NCBI RefSeq assembly: GCF_016859125.1
Contig: NZ_CP069338.1
Coordinates: 8,373,501 to 8,437,500 of the forward strand
Source: Archangium violaceum
Lineage (GTDB): Bacteria > Myxococcota > Myxococcia > Myxococcales > Myxococcaceae
Direction: 5' to 3'
Length of the DNA stretch: 64,000 nucleotides
Position 1 is the stretch's first letter. Each line of letters opens with the position of its first letter. The translations under genes were made by a program, and so were the position numbers. Positions 1-10,045 of the stretch are shown here, in pieces. The notes beneath the pieces are model-generated. The model ran no database searches, was not told the DNA's origin, and was given only the letters and a program-made list of their open reading frames with translations.

Positions 1-609
1 GTCACGAAGGTGGGCCTCATCGTCGTCGATACGACCAACGACACGGCGAAGGTCATCACGAAGGACGAGCGCTGCGGCTACGTGCGCGATGGCGTCCTGG
101 GCCCTGACGGGATGCTGTACCTCGCGACCGAGGTGTATGGTTCGGCCGTGCGCCGGGTCAAGGGGGCGACAGCTCCGCCGCCGTGCCTGCTCCGGTTCAA
201 CCCCCAGACGTTGGAGTTCGATTCTTCCTTCTTCGTGGAGCTCGAGAAGCTCGTCAACGGAGGCACCGCTGGCTCGCTGCTCCCTGGTCCGAACGGGACG
301 GTCTACCTGCGCGTCTTCGATGAGAAGAGCTTCGAGGTGAAGGACAGTACCGTTCCCCGCGCCCTGGCGAGCGCGCCGGCGTGGACGTGGTGGCAGATCC
401 AGCTCGGCGACAGCCCGACGGCCACTCCGGCCGTGGGGCTCCCGGCGAGCAGCGGCAGCACCTTCCTCTTCGAGGCCAATGGTCGGACCCTCTTCACCGA
501 GTTCGCGACCGACTCGTCGAGCACGAGCCTCCGTGAGCTGACGGATCAGAGCGGAAAGGTGACGGCCACCTACTCTGGCGTCAGCTTCTCCTTCGTGCAG
601 CTGCGCTAA
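1..609 (+). CDS. C-terminal part of a putative iron-operon surface/exported protein (MxcI-like?)
   Basis: The frame is open from the first base, so the 5' end lies outside the window and the first in-frame GTG (base 10) need not be a start. The 200 visible residues contain short beta-rich segments such as GPDGMLYLATEVYG and GPNGTVYLRVFDE, the pattern of a propeller-type or DUF4374-like exported protein. It ends 9 bp before the PepSY gene and precedes exbB-exbD-tonB, so it probably belongs to the same iron/siderophore operon. In myxobacteria a protein called MxcI sits in this place near myxochelin genes; that identity is inferred from context and not proven by a motif. Confidence 0.5.
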   Translation, partial: VTKVGLIVVDTTNDTAKVITKDERCGYVRDGVLGPDGMLYLATEVYGSAVRRVKGATAPPPCLLRFNPQTLEFDSSFFVELEKLVNGGTAGSLLPGPNGTVYLRVFDEKSFEVKDSTVPRALASAPAWTWWQIQLGDSPTATPAVGLPASSGSTFLFEANGRTLFTEFATDSSSTSLRELTDQSGKVTATYSGVSFSFVQLR

Positions 610-618
610 GAACACCCC

Positions 619-1719
619 ATGTCCAACGACCTCCCCGACACCCCCACTTCGCCCGAGCGCCCGGCGCGTTCTCCAAAGCGCTATCAGCTCGTGATGAAGC
701 TCGTCCGCCGGACGCACATGTACCTGGGGCTGTTGCTCTTCCCCTGGTTGCTGGTCTTCGGAATCAGCGGGATGCTGTTCAACCATCCCAATCTCGGCGA
801 GGACGTGAAGGTGCGGGAGATCTCCAGCGAGCAGCTCCGCTCGCTCACCGGTCTGGAGCCGGTGCAGGCCGGTGAGATCGCCCGGGAGGTCGTTGCTCAG
901 TTGAACGCACAGGGCAACAACGGCCAGGGTGGGGCCTATCAGCTCGACCCTGGCTTCGAGAGCAGCTTCTCGGGCTTCACGGTGCTGCTCGCTCCCGGTG
1001 AGGGTGAGAATCACATCTTCATCGTGGATCTGAACGATGGAACCGCGACGCTGTCGACGCGCACCACCGGCTCCTCGAAGCCTCGGGAGACGGCCCCCTT
1101 CGCGGGGGCGACCGTGTCCCTGCCGGACCACTCGATGGCCGCGATCGAATCCAAGGTGGCCCACCTCCTGCCGAAGCTGGACGTGAAGGCGAAGACGCCT
1201 CTTCGCGCCAGTCCTCGCGGCGCTCCGGAAGTGCGGTTCCGGATGACCGACGCGCAGCAGCGGGTCTGGAACGTCACCTATAACCTGGGCTCGGGCCGCC
1301 TGGATGGCCGTCCCACCGAGGCCACTCCGGAGATCAGCGCCAACGAGTTGCTCACGAAGCTTCACAAGACGCACCACTATCCGCTCGATGCCGGCTTCAC
1401 CTGGGTCTGGGCGTTGTTCGCGGACATCACCGGGTTGATGATCGTCTTCTGGGCGGTGTCGGGTTTGTTCATGTGGTGGCAGATGAAGCCCACGCGTGTG
1501 ATTGGCGTCGGGGCCATCAGCCTCGCGGTCGGCCTGGGCCTGGTCTTCATTGGCGGGACGGTCGCGGAGCTCCAGTTTGGAAACGTGCAGAAGCGCACCG
1601 GCCCGGGTGATGGACAGCCGCCCCCGGCGCAGGCGAAGCCAGCCGCGGCCGCGGTGCGTCCCGCGGGAGCCGTGCCCGCCCCGGAAGTCATGACGCGTGT
1701 CGAGAGCGACGACCACTGA
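619..1719 (+). CDS. PepSY-associated transmembrane protein
   Basis: 366 residues. After a short polar N-terminus there is an H-containing first membrane helix (RTHMYLGLLLFPWLLVFGISG), a long periplasmic region (about residues 55-240), a second helix pair around LDAGFTWVWALFADITGLMIVF and a third near residues 295-315, then a Pro/Ala-rich tail. This is the usual plan of PepSY-TM proteins of iron-siderophore loci, some of which are thought to reduce ferric siderophores at the inner membrane. The start follows the upstream stop by only 9 bp and exbB follows 14 bp after the stop, so it is within an iron-transport operon. Confidence 0.8.
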   Translation: MSNDLPDTPTSPERPARSPKRYQLVMKLVRRTHMYLGLLLFPWLLVFGISGMLFNHPNLGEDVKVREISSEQLRSLTGLEPVQAGEIAREVVAQLNAQGNNGQGGAYQLDPGFESSFSGFTVLLAPGEGENHIFIVDLNDGTATLSTRTTGSSKPRETAPFAGATVSLPDHSMAAIESKVAHLLPKLDVKAKTPLRASPRGAPEVRFRMTDAQQRVWNVTYNLGSGRLDGRPTEATPEISANELLTKLHKTHHYPLDAGFTWVWALFADITGLMIVFWAVSGLFMWWQMKPTRVIGVGAISLAVGLGLVFIGGTVAELQFGNVQKRTGPGDGQPPPAQAKPAAAAVRPAGAVPAPEVMTRVESDDH

Positions 1720-1733
1720 GAAGGAGGACGGTG

Positions 1734-2483
1734 ATGCCCATCGTTGAAATGGTGAAGAATGTCTTCGTGCTGTGGGGCGCCAACTGGATCCTCTGGTTGC
1801 TGTTCGCCCTGTCCCTGGTGAGCGTTGGCATCATCGTCGAGCGCTGGTTCTTCTTCCGCGGCAAGCAGGACGTCCTGCGCGAGCTCTCCAGCACCCTCGA
1901 GGAGTCGCTGGCGAGCGGGGATTTTCCCGGAGCGCTGGCGAAGCTCGAGAAGCGCACGTCCTTGGGTGCCATGGTGGCCCGGGCGGGGCTCCGCCTCGCG
2001 CCGCGGGGCGTGGCCGCCGCCGACAAGGGCATGCAGAGTGCCCTGGCCATCGAGCGCTCGACGCTGGAGAACCGTCTGGCCTACCTGGGCACGCTGGGAA
2101 ACAACGCGCCCTTCATCGGGCTCTTCGGGACCGTCATCGGAGTGCTCCTCGCCTTCGAGGAGCTCGGCCGGGCGACGGGGGCGGGCGGGCGCGCGGGTCA
2201 GGTCGCGTCGAATGCGGTGATGGGCGCCATCGCGGAGGCCCTGGTGGCGACCGCCGTGGGTATCGGCGTGGCCCTGCCCGCGGTCGCGGCGTACAACTAT
2301 TTCCAGCGGCGGATCACCCGCATGCTCTCGGACTCCGAGGCGCTCACCAACCTCGTGCTGGCCTATCTCTCCGCCCGGGAGCGGAGCACCCCCGGTGGGG
2401 GCTCCGGTGAGCGAGCACTCCCCGAAGTGCCCATGGCTCAGTACAGTGCCCTCGAGAGTAAGTCGGCACGGGGAGTGGTTTGA
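1734..2483 (+). CDS. exbB: MotA/TolQ/ExbB family proton channel
   Basis: 249 residues. It has an N-terminal membrane helix (WILWLLFALSLVSVGIIVERW), a cytoplasmic stretch, and two helices in the C-terminal half including the family signature around APFIGLFGTVIGV and the helix GAIAEALVATAVGIGVALPAVAAYN. ExbB forms the pentameric channel that, with ExbD, uses proton motive force to drive TonB. AAGGAGG at 1721-1727 is well placed for the ATG at 1734; a GTG at 1731 is in frame but too close. The stop overlaps the start region of exbD. Confidence 0.93.
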   Translation: MPIVEMVKNVFVLWGANWILWLLFALSLVSVGIIVERWFFFRGKQDVLRELSSTLEESLASGDFPGALAKLEKRTSLGAMVARAGLRLAPRGVAAADKGMQSALAIERSTLENRLAYLGTLGNNAPFIGLFGTVIGVLLAFEELGRATGAGGRAGQVASNAVMGAIAEALVATAVGIGVALPAVAAYNYFQRRITRMLSDSEALTNLVLAYLSARERSTPGGGSGERALPEVPMAQYSALESKSARGVV

Positions 2484-2485
2484 CC

Positions 2486-2914
2486 ATGGCGGGCGGAACA
2501 CAGAACCGGGGCGGAATGATCGAGGGCATCAACGTCACGCCGCTCGTCGACATCACGTTGGTGCTGCTCATCATCTTCATGGTCACGGCGAAGCTCGTCG
2601 ACAATCCCGCCCTGCCGCTCGATCTGCCCCAGGCCTCCCAGAGCGAGGATCTCCAGACGATCCTCGCCATCTCCATCACCGCGAGCGGTCAGATCCTGAT
2701 GGATGGAGAGGCCACGGAGGGCACGGCCATGCGGGAGAAGGTGCGCCAGGCGCTCGCTCGGGATCCGGAGCTTCGCGCGGTCATCCAGGCGGACGGCGCC
2801 GTCCCGCACCGGCAGGTGATCTCCGTGTTGGATCAACTGAAGGAAGCAGGCCTCTCCCGTGTGGCCTTCGGCACGGTCCGGCCTCCAGAGGAGGAGCAGC
2901 GTGCTACGCCCTGA
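2486..2914 (+). CDS. exbD: ExbD/TolR family biopolymer transport protein
   Basis: 142 residues with the classic layout: short cytoplasmic N-terminus, one membrane helix (NVTPLVDITLVLLIIFMV, with the conserved functional Asp in PLVD), and a periplasmic domain ending in HRQVISVLDQLKEAGL. It partners ExbB and TonB. An in-frame TTG at 2480 overlaps the exbB stop; the ATG at 2486 is preferred. The 3' end overlaps the tonB start by 14 bp, indicating translational coupling. Confidence 0.92.
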   Translation: MAGGTQNRGGMIEGINVTPLVDITLVLLIIFMVTAKLVDNPALPLDLPQASQSEDLQTILAISITASGQILMDGEATEGTAMREKVRQALARDPELRAVIQADGAVPHRQVISVLDQLKEAGLSRVAFGTVRPPEEEQRATP

Positions 2915-3743
2915 GTCTCCTTCGCGGAGCGCGACCAGCGCCGAGAGCATCGCGTCGATCATCTTCGGGCCCGTGAAGCCGAGGAGTCCGGGGCGACTCG
3001 TGTGGGCGGCGGTGGTGACGGTATCCCTGCACGGTGTCGCGGGCGTCCTCGCGTGGCGGGCATGGCTGATGGGGGAGGAGCAGGCTCCACCTGTAGTGGC
3101 GGCGAAGCCTCCGATCCGGATCGATCACGTGGTGGATCTGACGCCTCCGGCCCCCGTCGAGCCTCCGCCACCCCCGAAACCTCCTCCGCCCGCACCGCGG
3201 CCCCAGCAGCGCGTGGCCCGAGCCGATTCGCCCCCGAGCCGCGCGAAGTCCACCAAGGCTCCCGCTCCCGCGCCCGCCCAGGCCGGACAGGTCGTCGCCG
3301 TGGATGCGGCGGAGGCTCCTCTCGACTTCACCGGCTTCGACATCGTGAGCGGTCAAGGATCGAGCTACGCCGGAGGCGTGACGGCGTCCAACGGGACCTC
3401 CGAGCGGGCGGTGGAAGAGGTCGCGAGCAGCCAGGGTGATGACAAGGGCTCGGGCACGGGCAGGGCTCGCCCCGTTCAGCTCCCGGCGCGCAACTGGGAC
3501 TGCCCCTGGCCCCAGGAAGCGGACGCGCTGCGGATCTCCGAGCAGACGGTGGTGATGCGCGTCGTCGTCACCCCCGAGGGCCGGGTGACCTCGGCCGAGC
3601 TGGTGTCCGATCCGGGCAACGGTTTCGGACAGGCGGCGCTCGAGTGTGCACGGCGCGCGCGCTTCGACGCGGCCCTGGATCGGGACGGCCGTCCCTACCT
3701 GGCCACCTCGCCGCCCATCCGCGTCCGGTTCAAGCGGCGGTGA
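2901..3743 (+). CDS. tonB: Energy transducer TonB
   Basis: 280 residues from the GTG at 2901, preceded by GAGGAG. One N-terminal membrane anchor (VWAAVVTVSLHGVAGVLAW), a periplasm-spanning Pro-rich segment (PPAPVEPPPPPKPPPPAPRPQ) and a C-terminal TonB domain (about residues 195-280: VVMRVVVTPEGRVTSAELVSD ... ALECARRARFDAAL). TonB transmits energy from ExbBD to outer-membrane iron-siderophore receptors. Last gene of the operon; the next gene is convergent. Confidence 0.93.
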   Translation: MLRPESPSRSATSAESIASIIFGPVKPRSPGRLVWAAVVTVSLHGVAGVLAWRAWLMGEEQAPPVVAAKPPIRIDHVVDLTPPAPVEPPPPPKPPPPAPRPQQRVARADSPPSRAKSTKAPAPAPAQAGQVVAVDAAEAPLDFTGFDIVSGQGSSYAGGVTASNGTSERAVEEVASSQGDDKGSGTGRARPVQLPARNWDCPWPQEADALRISEQTVVMRVVVTPEGRVTSAELVSDPGNGFGQAALECARRARFDAALDRDGRPYLATSPPIRVRFKRR

Positions 3744-3759
3744 GCCGGGCCTCGCCCGC

Positions 3760-5559
3760 TCAGTAGAGGTTCACCGCGTCGAAGGGGCGGTTGAGCTTGC
3801 TGCGCGGGCGGGGCATCGCCTTTCGCACGGCCTCGGCGTCACCGTTCGAGAGGGCCCGCACCAGCGGCTCCGTCTCCGCCGGTGTGGTGGTGCTCTCCTG
3901 GGCGCAGCGCAGGGCCTCCGTCCAGTCATGGCTGCCCTCGGCGAGCCGCTGGCCGGCGAGGCTCTGCGCCACCCGGAGGGGATCCCCGATGGCGCGCGCC
4001 TGCTCCACCGCCCGGGAGAACCACTGCGCGGCGATGGCTGGCTGCGAGTCCAGCAGGTGCAGCCCCAGGTCCGCGGCGATCACCTGCTGGTGAAGGGGAT
4101 CTCCCAGCGCTCCGGCGCACTCGAAGGCCTCGGTGTAGCTGGCCACGGCGGCCTCGCGCTCGCCATTGGCCATCTGGAGCGCGGCCAGCCGGTAGCGGTG
4201 GTGCTTGGCGAAGTTGGCGCCCCAGCTCGCGCTGATCTTCTCGAAGCGCCGCCAGATGGCGATGGAGTCCGCGTAGTTCCTCGCCGACTCCTGGAGGTAG
4301 CTGGCGTTGGAGATGAGGTTGATCTTCAGGTGCGTGGCGCTCGCGTCGTGGAGGTCGCCCACGCAGCGCATGGCGTGCTTCTCCTGCACCAGCGCCTGGG
4401 GCAGGTTCTTCTCCAGGAAGTACGTGAGCGCGTAGACGTTGCGCAGCCAGGCCTCGTGGAGGGAGCGCAGCGGCGTCTCTCCGCCCCGCAGCAGCGCGAG
4501 CCCGGCCTCCACTTCGGCGCGGGCATCCGGCATCTGCGCCAGGCGCTTGGTGCGGGTGAGGGCGCGGAACATGTGCAGGTGGGCGAGCCGCTCCGGTGGG
4601 GCCCGGCGCTCGAGTCCCCGGCCGAATGCCGCCAGCGCCTCGTCGTGCTGGCCGGTGAAGACGTGCACCACGCCGATGCCCCGCTCGAAGAGGAGGCGCA
4701 GCTCCTCCGCGTCCCCGAGGCTGCTCCGGTCGATCTCGATGGCCGGCGTGGTGAAGCCGGTGTCGAGCGCATCCCAACCCTCGGCCACCCGCGCGGGGGA
4801 CAGGGCGCCTCCCGCGGCATCGAGCAGCGCCAGCCCTCGCTCGGCGGCGAACATGGCGCCCTCGTAGTTCGTGGTGAAGAAGCAGCCGCGGATGGCGAGC
4901 ACGGCCGCGGCGATGCGGTACTCCAGCGGCGCGGCGTCATCCACCACGGCACCCAGGTAGCGGCCCTCCAAGTCCACGGCGGGCTCGAGCGCCCGGCCGG
5001 AGATGGGGCTCGCGCCGCCTTCGGGGAACGGGGTGCGCATCCGCTGGCACAGCGAGTCCAGGAAGGCCCGGCGCCGCTCCTCGAAGAAGGCGGCGGAGTA
5101 GGGCCGGCGCGTGTTCCAACCGGTGAGCAGGATGCGGCCCTCGAGCCGCTCCAGCCGGCCCCACTCGGCCGCGCGCATCACCGCGCGCAGGCTGACGAGA
5201 TCGCACTCGCCCGCGCCGTGGATGACGAGCGACCGTCCGCTCTCCCTCAGCGTCTCCACGATGGCGCGCGCCGCGAGGTTGAGCACCCAGAACATCTGCT
5301 CGGACTCGCGATGCAGCCGGCGCTCGGACGGCGTGAGGGCCAGGTCGGTGAGATCCGGCGCGCCCTCGATGGAGCCGGGGAAGAGGCGGTTCCACTCGGA
5401 GGGTCGCTGCCGGGCGAGCGAGCGCACGGCCTCGGGGGCCGCGTCTTCGCAGGCCTGGAGGATCTTCCTCAGTCCACCGAAAGCCACGGGCAGCGCCACG
5501 CCCGCGTCCACTTCGATGGCGGCGGCTGGCGAAACCGCGATCGCACTCCGATTGCTCAA
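3760..5559 (-). CDS. Uncharacterised TPR-like protein, divergent from the DACNV-like gene
   Basis: Read from TTG 5559, it has 599 residues. The first third (for example LVIHGAGECDLVSLRAVMRA and EGRILLTGWNTRRPYSAAFFEERR) matches nothing I recognise. The remainder is alpha-helical repeat sequence with TPR character (HDEALAAFGRGLERR, ADSIAIWRRFEKI, REAAVASYTEAFECAGALGD, AAQWFSRAVEQARAIGDP). No signal peptide. The frame stays open to 5754, but that part would run into the divergent gene and looks non-coding, so the shorter form is preferred; the ribosome site is weak. The head-to-head arrangement with the DACNV-like gene suggests shared control or a shared pathway, which is inference. Confidence 0.65.
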   Translation of the reverse strand: MSNRSAIAVSPAAAIEVDAGVALPVAFGGLRKILQACEDAAPEAVRSLARQRPSEWNRLFPGSIEGAPDLTDLALTPSERRLHRESEQMFWVLNLAARAIVETLRESGRSLVIHGAGECDLVSLRAVMRAAEWGRLERLEGRILLTGWNTRRPYSAAFFEERRRAFLDSLCQRMRTPFPEGGASPISGRALEPAVDLEGRYLGAVVDDAAPLEYRIAAAVLAIRGCFFTTNYEGAMFAAERGLALLDAAGGALSPARVAEGWDALDTGFTTPAIEIDRSSLGDAEELRLLFERGIGVVHVFTGQHDEALAAFGRGLERRAPPERLAHLHMFRALTRTKRLAQMPDARAEVEAGLALLRGGETPLRSLHEAWLRNVYALTYFLEKNLPQALVQEKHAMRCVGDLHDASATHLKINLISNASYLQESARNYADSIAIWRRFEKISASWGANFAKHHRYRLAALQMANGEREAAVASYTEAFECAGALGDPLHQQVIAADLGLHLLDSQPAIAAQWFSRAVEQARAIGDPLRVAQSLAGQRLAEGSHDWTEALRCAQESTTTPAETEPLVRALSNGDAEAVRKAMPRPRSKLNRPFDAVNLY

Positions 5560-6684
5560 GGGGGCCTCTGGGGGGAGAGGTGGGGGTCGTGCAGGAGGAA
5601 CGGCGAATTGCACCCCTGTTGCTCCATTTTTTCTTGGAATCCCACATTGAGTCAAACCCATCAGGAGGTGCGCGAACGTGGGGATTGGGGGAGACTGCGT
5701 GTGTCCATGAGCACCCCGGCTCCGGGAGAGTCCCCGGTCCTGTCGTTCCGTCACTTGCTGTCAGACGCGGTCTGTTCCTTCCTCAATGAGGCCGGATTGG
5801 GTTCCGCACAGGTGGGCGATCCCCTCAGCGAGCTCGTCGTGACGTTGTCGCGCTACCGCGAGGAGGGCGAGCCGCTCTTCCCGGTGGCGTTCATGGGCGA
5901 CGACCTGGAGGGGATGCTGCGGGTGCTGGGCGGGAGCGATCCGATCGCGATCGGCACGGGCCCGAGGACACGCGAGACGATCCAGCGGGCGCTCAAGCAA
6001 TGCGCGCCATTGGGCCAGGGGCGGTGGTGGTCCCTGTACGTGCTGCTGGTTCCGGAGGGCTTCGCCTACGGCATCTTCCGCACGGAGCCCTTTCCGCTGG
6101 TGGAGACGCCGCTGGAGCGGATGCGGCGGGCCGGGGATGGCTCGCTGCGTCTGGTGGGCGTGCTGCAACTGGCGGAGAACGTCATCGAGCTCCGGGGACT
6201 GGGCGGCCTGTACCGGCACATCTTCCTGTCCGGCGCGCGGGCGGAGGTCACGTTGCCCACGGTGGCGATGGACGAGCTGGCGCTGGGGCTGACCGCGGCG
6301 GTGAAGGAGCCGGCGCGCAGCCTGACGCGGGACTTCTACCGGCGGGTGCTCTTCGAGGCGATGCAGGCCTCACACGGCACGCTGGTGGCGGTGCTGCCGA
6401 AGGGACGCGAGGGCTCGCCGATGTTCGTGGATGGGGTGCTGCTGTCGGAGCCGATCGACATGGTGGCGCGGGTGATGCGCTACCACGAGAGCCCGGACGT
6501 GGCGGCGGCGTCGGCGGTGAGCTCGGCGGCGCAGCTGCTGCGGGGGATGATGGCCACGGATGGAATCACGGTGCTGCGCTCGGACGGGCACATCCTCGGC
6601 TACAACGTCTTCATCCGGCACCCGGAGTCGCTCATCCGCGAGCCCGCGCGCGTGGGAGGCGCGCGGCGGCGGACGTACGAGGTG

Positions 6685-7602
<918 letters not shown>

Positions 7603-7613
7603 GGTGCGGCTCC

Positions 7614-8261
7614 CTAGGGTTGGGGTGGGGTGGAGAAGGAGCCGCGGGCGAACCGGACGAGCAGCGCGAGCATCTGCCGGTGATCGGGATTGGCGGGCAG
7701 CGCCACACCGCCGACGGCGGCACCCTGCACGGCGTTGAGGATGAGCTCGATGATGGCGTCGAAGTCGGGGTGGGTGGAGGCGACGTCGGGGAAGAGCTCG
7801 CGGGCGACGCGGTGGAGATGCCGGCGGTGCGGCGGGTCCACGGTGCTCAGGGCCGAGGCCAGCTCGGGATCGGTGCGCGCGGCGACATACAACTCGATGG
7901 CGGCGAGCAACTCGGGGCGCTGGTAGATGGACCACAGCCGCTCGATGGCCTGGACGACGCGGTCCCCCACGGGAGCGGGCGCCGCGTCGATTTCCGCGCG
8001 GTACTCGGAGATGAGGCGGGGGAAGAGATGCTCGACGGCGGCGCCGAGCAGCACGGCCTTGGTGGGAAAGTGCTTGAACAGGGCTCCGTGGGAGATGCCC
8101 GCGCGCTGGGCGATCGCGAGGGTGGTCGTCCCCGCATGACCGAGCTCCACCAGGCACTCGACGGTGGCGTCGAGCAGCTTGAGGCGGGTGGCGTCCCGCC
8201 GTTCCTGCTGGGTGCGTCGGACGCGAGGCGCCGCCTCGGAGCCCGGGGATGAGTCAGGCAT
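7614..8261 (-). CDS. TetR/AcrR family transcriptional regulator
   Basis: 215 residues. An N-terminal TetR helix-turn-helix (about residues 20-70: RLKLLDATVECLVELGHAGT then IAQRAGISHGALFKHFPTK) is followed by an all-helical ligand-binding domain. It is co-directional with, and 11 bp ahead of, the desaturase gene. The perfect palindrome at 8297-8312 just upstream is a likely operator, so the protein probably represses its own operon until a lipid-like ligand binds. Start at ATG 8261; the frame is open further up but that part is low-complexity and out of character. Confidence 0.9.
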   Translation of the reverse strand: MPDSSPGSEAAPRVRRTQQERRDATRLKLLDATVECLVELGHAGTTTLAIAQRAGISHGALFKHFPTKAVLLGAAVEHLFPRLISEYRAEIDAAPAPVGDRVVQAIERLWSIYQRPELLAAIELYVAARTDPELASALSTVDPPHRRHLHRVARELFPDVASTHPDFDAIIELILNAVQGAAVGGVALPANPDHRQMLALLVRFARGSFSTPPQP

Positions 8262-8296
8262 GAGCGAAGTGTAATGCCGTCTTATCCAAAAAGAAA

Positions 8297-8312
8297 GTGA
8301 GTGCTCACTCAC
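8297..8312. promoter_or_regulatory. Probable TetR operator palindrome
   Basis: GTGAGTG-CT-CACTCAC: two perfect 7-bp arms around a 2-bp centre, 35 bp upstream of the tetR start. TGAGTG-type palindromes are typical TetR-family operators, and an A/T-rich stretch (ATCCAAAAAGAAA) lies between it and the gene, as expected of a promoter. Assignment rests on position and symmetry. Confidence 0.7.
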
Positions 8313-8364
8313 CAGAATGTCGGACTCCGTTCCCAGAGGGAAAGGAGACGAGCAACCCACCCAC

Positions 8365-8385
8365 CCCTCTCCCCCTGGGAGAGGG
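8365..8385. terminator. Hairpin after the GTPase gene (terminator or REP-like unit)
   Basis: CCCTCTCCC-CCT-GGGAGAGGG: perfect 9-bp arms with a 3-base loop, lying about 70 bp past the stop of the GTPase gene. There is no T-run, so it may be a REP-type palindrome (this pattern recurs between genes in many high-GC genomes) and not a classical intrinsic terminator. Confidence 0.45.
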
Positions 8386-8457
8386 ACGGGGTGAGAGGAT
8401 GTGAGCCGGTGCCCGGACCCGTGGCTTCCGTGGCTCCCAGGGTCCGGAGGCCCGTGC

Positions 8458-9750
8458 TCAGATCTCGTCGGGGAGGGTGGGGTCGGGGTGGGTCTCGGCG
8501 GAGGCGCGGGTGGCCACGAAGAGGCGCTGGGCCTCCTCGGCGGAGGCGCCGCGGAGGAAGTAGGCGCGGGCGGCGGTGCCGAGGGCGAGGGTGCCGGCGA
8601 AGGCGACGGCGCCGGAGACGACATTGCCGGCACCGGGGAAGACGAACTTCACGAGGGCGCGAGCGGCCTCGCGAAAGGCGAAGGCGGCGCCGACGTTGAC
8701 GCCCAGGGCGGGGAGGAACTCGGCGGCGGCCTCGAGGTCGAGCTGTCGGCCGGAGATCCACGCGATACCGGCGATGAGGCTCACCTGGGCGGAGGTGATG
8801 GGGATGATGTCCGCGATGGGGATGGGCACGACGGCGAAGCCCATGCAGACGGAGGCCATGGCGCGGGTGAGGGAGGAGGCGAGCTCTTCCTGGAGGGCGC
8901 GCACGCGCGTTACGCGGGCGAGGACGAGCCGGCCCTGCTCGGGAAGCTCGCGAAACAGCATCTGGGCGAGCTCGCCCAGCCTCCATCGCTCGTCCGAGCG
9001 GATGCTGCCGTCCTGACGCCAGGACAGGTAGGTGGAGACGCCGATCACGTTGACGAGCTCGCCGCGCAGCTCGTCACGGGAGCGGAGCTTCTCGCGGAGC
9101 TGGCGCTCGACGGCCTCGACGTGGCGGAGCTTCTCCTGGAGCTCGGTGGGGTCCTGCACGTCGGAGAGGTGGAGGTCGGTGCGCTTGGGCTCGAGCAGGT
9201 CGCAGTGCGTGGCGACGCCGATGAGGGGAGGGCGCATGCCGTGGGCCTGCTCGACGGCGGAGACGATTTGAGCGAGCACGTCCAGGTCGGCGTCGATGGC
9301 GGCATCGACCTCGGTGGCCTTGATGAGGAAGAGGAGGGCGTCGGGGGCCTTGCGGCGGACCTCGGTGAGGATGGAGTCGAGGGGGGTCTCCGCTTCGTCG
9401 GCCTGTTCGGGGAGGGATCCCTCCTGGATGCCGCGGGTGTCGAGGATGGAGAGGGTGCCGAGCTCACCCTGGACGTCGAACCAGCGGCCCTGTCCGGTCT
9501 GGGCCTTGACGTGGCCGACCTCGGCGACGCGGGTGCCGAAGAGTGCGTTGATGAGGGAGGACTTGCCGGCGCCGCGGCGGCCCACGAGGACCAACTGGGG
9601 CGAGCGCTGTTCGAGCAGCAGGGCGCGCAGGTGGGAGATCTTCTGGCGGATGTCCCGGGCGAGGGGATCCGGGACGCGGTCGAGCATCTCCTCGAGGCGG
9701 CGGACGGTCTCGGAGATCTCCTGGAACGTGGGTTCATGCGGGGCGGCCAT
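8458..9750 (-). CDS. Era-like GTPase with DUF697-type membrane tail
   Basis: 430 residues. The G-domain motifs are present: P-loop GRRGAGKSSL, G3 as DTRG, and THCD in the G4 position. After it comes a helical linker (residues about 210-290) and a hydrophobic C-terminal half (VCMGFAVVPIPIADIIPITSAQ ... VVSGAVAFAGTLALGTAARAYFL), the pattern of DUF697/YcjF-type GTPases that sit on the inner membrane. Function is uncertain. The start at ATG 9750 has GAGGAGG eight bases upstream. Stands alone on the minus strand upstream of tetR. Confidence 0.85.
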   Translation of the reverse strand: MAAPHEPTFQEISETVRRLEEMLDRVPDPLARDIRQKISHLRALLLEQRSPQLVLVGRRGAGKSSLINALFGTRVAEVGHVKAQTGQGRWFDVQGELGTLSILDTRGIQEGSLPEQADEAETPLDSILTEVRRKAPDALLFLIKATEVDAAIDADLDVLAQIVSAVEQAHGMRPPLIGVATHCDLLEPKRTDLHLSDVQDPTELQEKLRHVEAVERQLREKLRSRDELRGELVNVIGVSTYLSWRQDGSIRSDERWRLGELAQMLFRELPEQGRLVLARVTRVRALQEELASSLTRAMASVCMGFAVVPIPIADIIPITSAQVSLIAGIAWISGRQLDLEAAAEFLPALGVNVGAAFAFREAARALVKFVFPGAGNVVSGAVAFAGTLALGTAARAYFLRGASAEEAQRLFVATRASAETHPDPTLPDEI

Positions 9751-9902
9751 GGGTCCTCCTCGGAGTGGGCCATAGCACACGGGGGGAGCGAGTTCCCCCC
9801 TGGCTTCAGACGACGAAGGTTCTTGGAGGGACAGCACTCAGGGCGCCAGGGGCTGGGGAGGCCTCGGGGGGCCTCTCGTGCGAGCCCTGGCCCGAGGTCG
9901 GG

Positions 9903-10010
9903 CTGAACGTCAACACCGAGGAGCTGGGTAATCTCGGTCTCACCGTCGAGGAGGAGCGCGCTATCATCGCCTTCTTGCGGACCTTGTCGGACGGCTACTT
10001 CCACCGCTGA
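9903..10010 (+). pseudogene. C-terminal remnant of a di-haem cytochrome c peroxidase/MauG-type protein
   Basis: Thirty-five residues ending NLGLTVEEERAIIAFLRTLSDGY before a stop match the usual last helix of cytochrome c peroxidases ('LT..E...I.AFL.TL.D'). No haem motif CxxCH or any upstream part of such a protein is visible in any frame, so this is a short relic and not a gene. Confidence 0.5.
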
Positions 10011-10045
10011 GCGGGCGGCGGAGGGGCGGGGAGCGGTGGAACGAC

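Noticed and set aside
1377-2501. Minus-strand 374-codon frame across PepSY/exbB
   Set aside because: Opposite to two clear genes; His/Arg/Gly-rich shadow translation.
3646-5706. 5' extension of the DACNV-like frame by nearly 690 codons
   Set aside because: It runs antisense through the TPR gene and the end of tonB, with shadow-type composition; the real protein begins near 5707.
8401-9906. Plus-strand 501-codon frame opposite the GTPase
   Set aside because: Gly/Asp/Glu-rich shadow of the GTPase gene, which carries clear G motifs.
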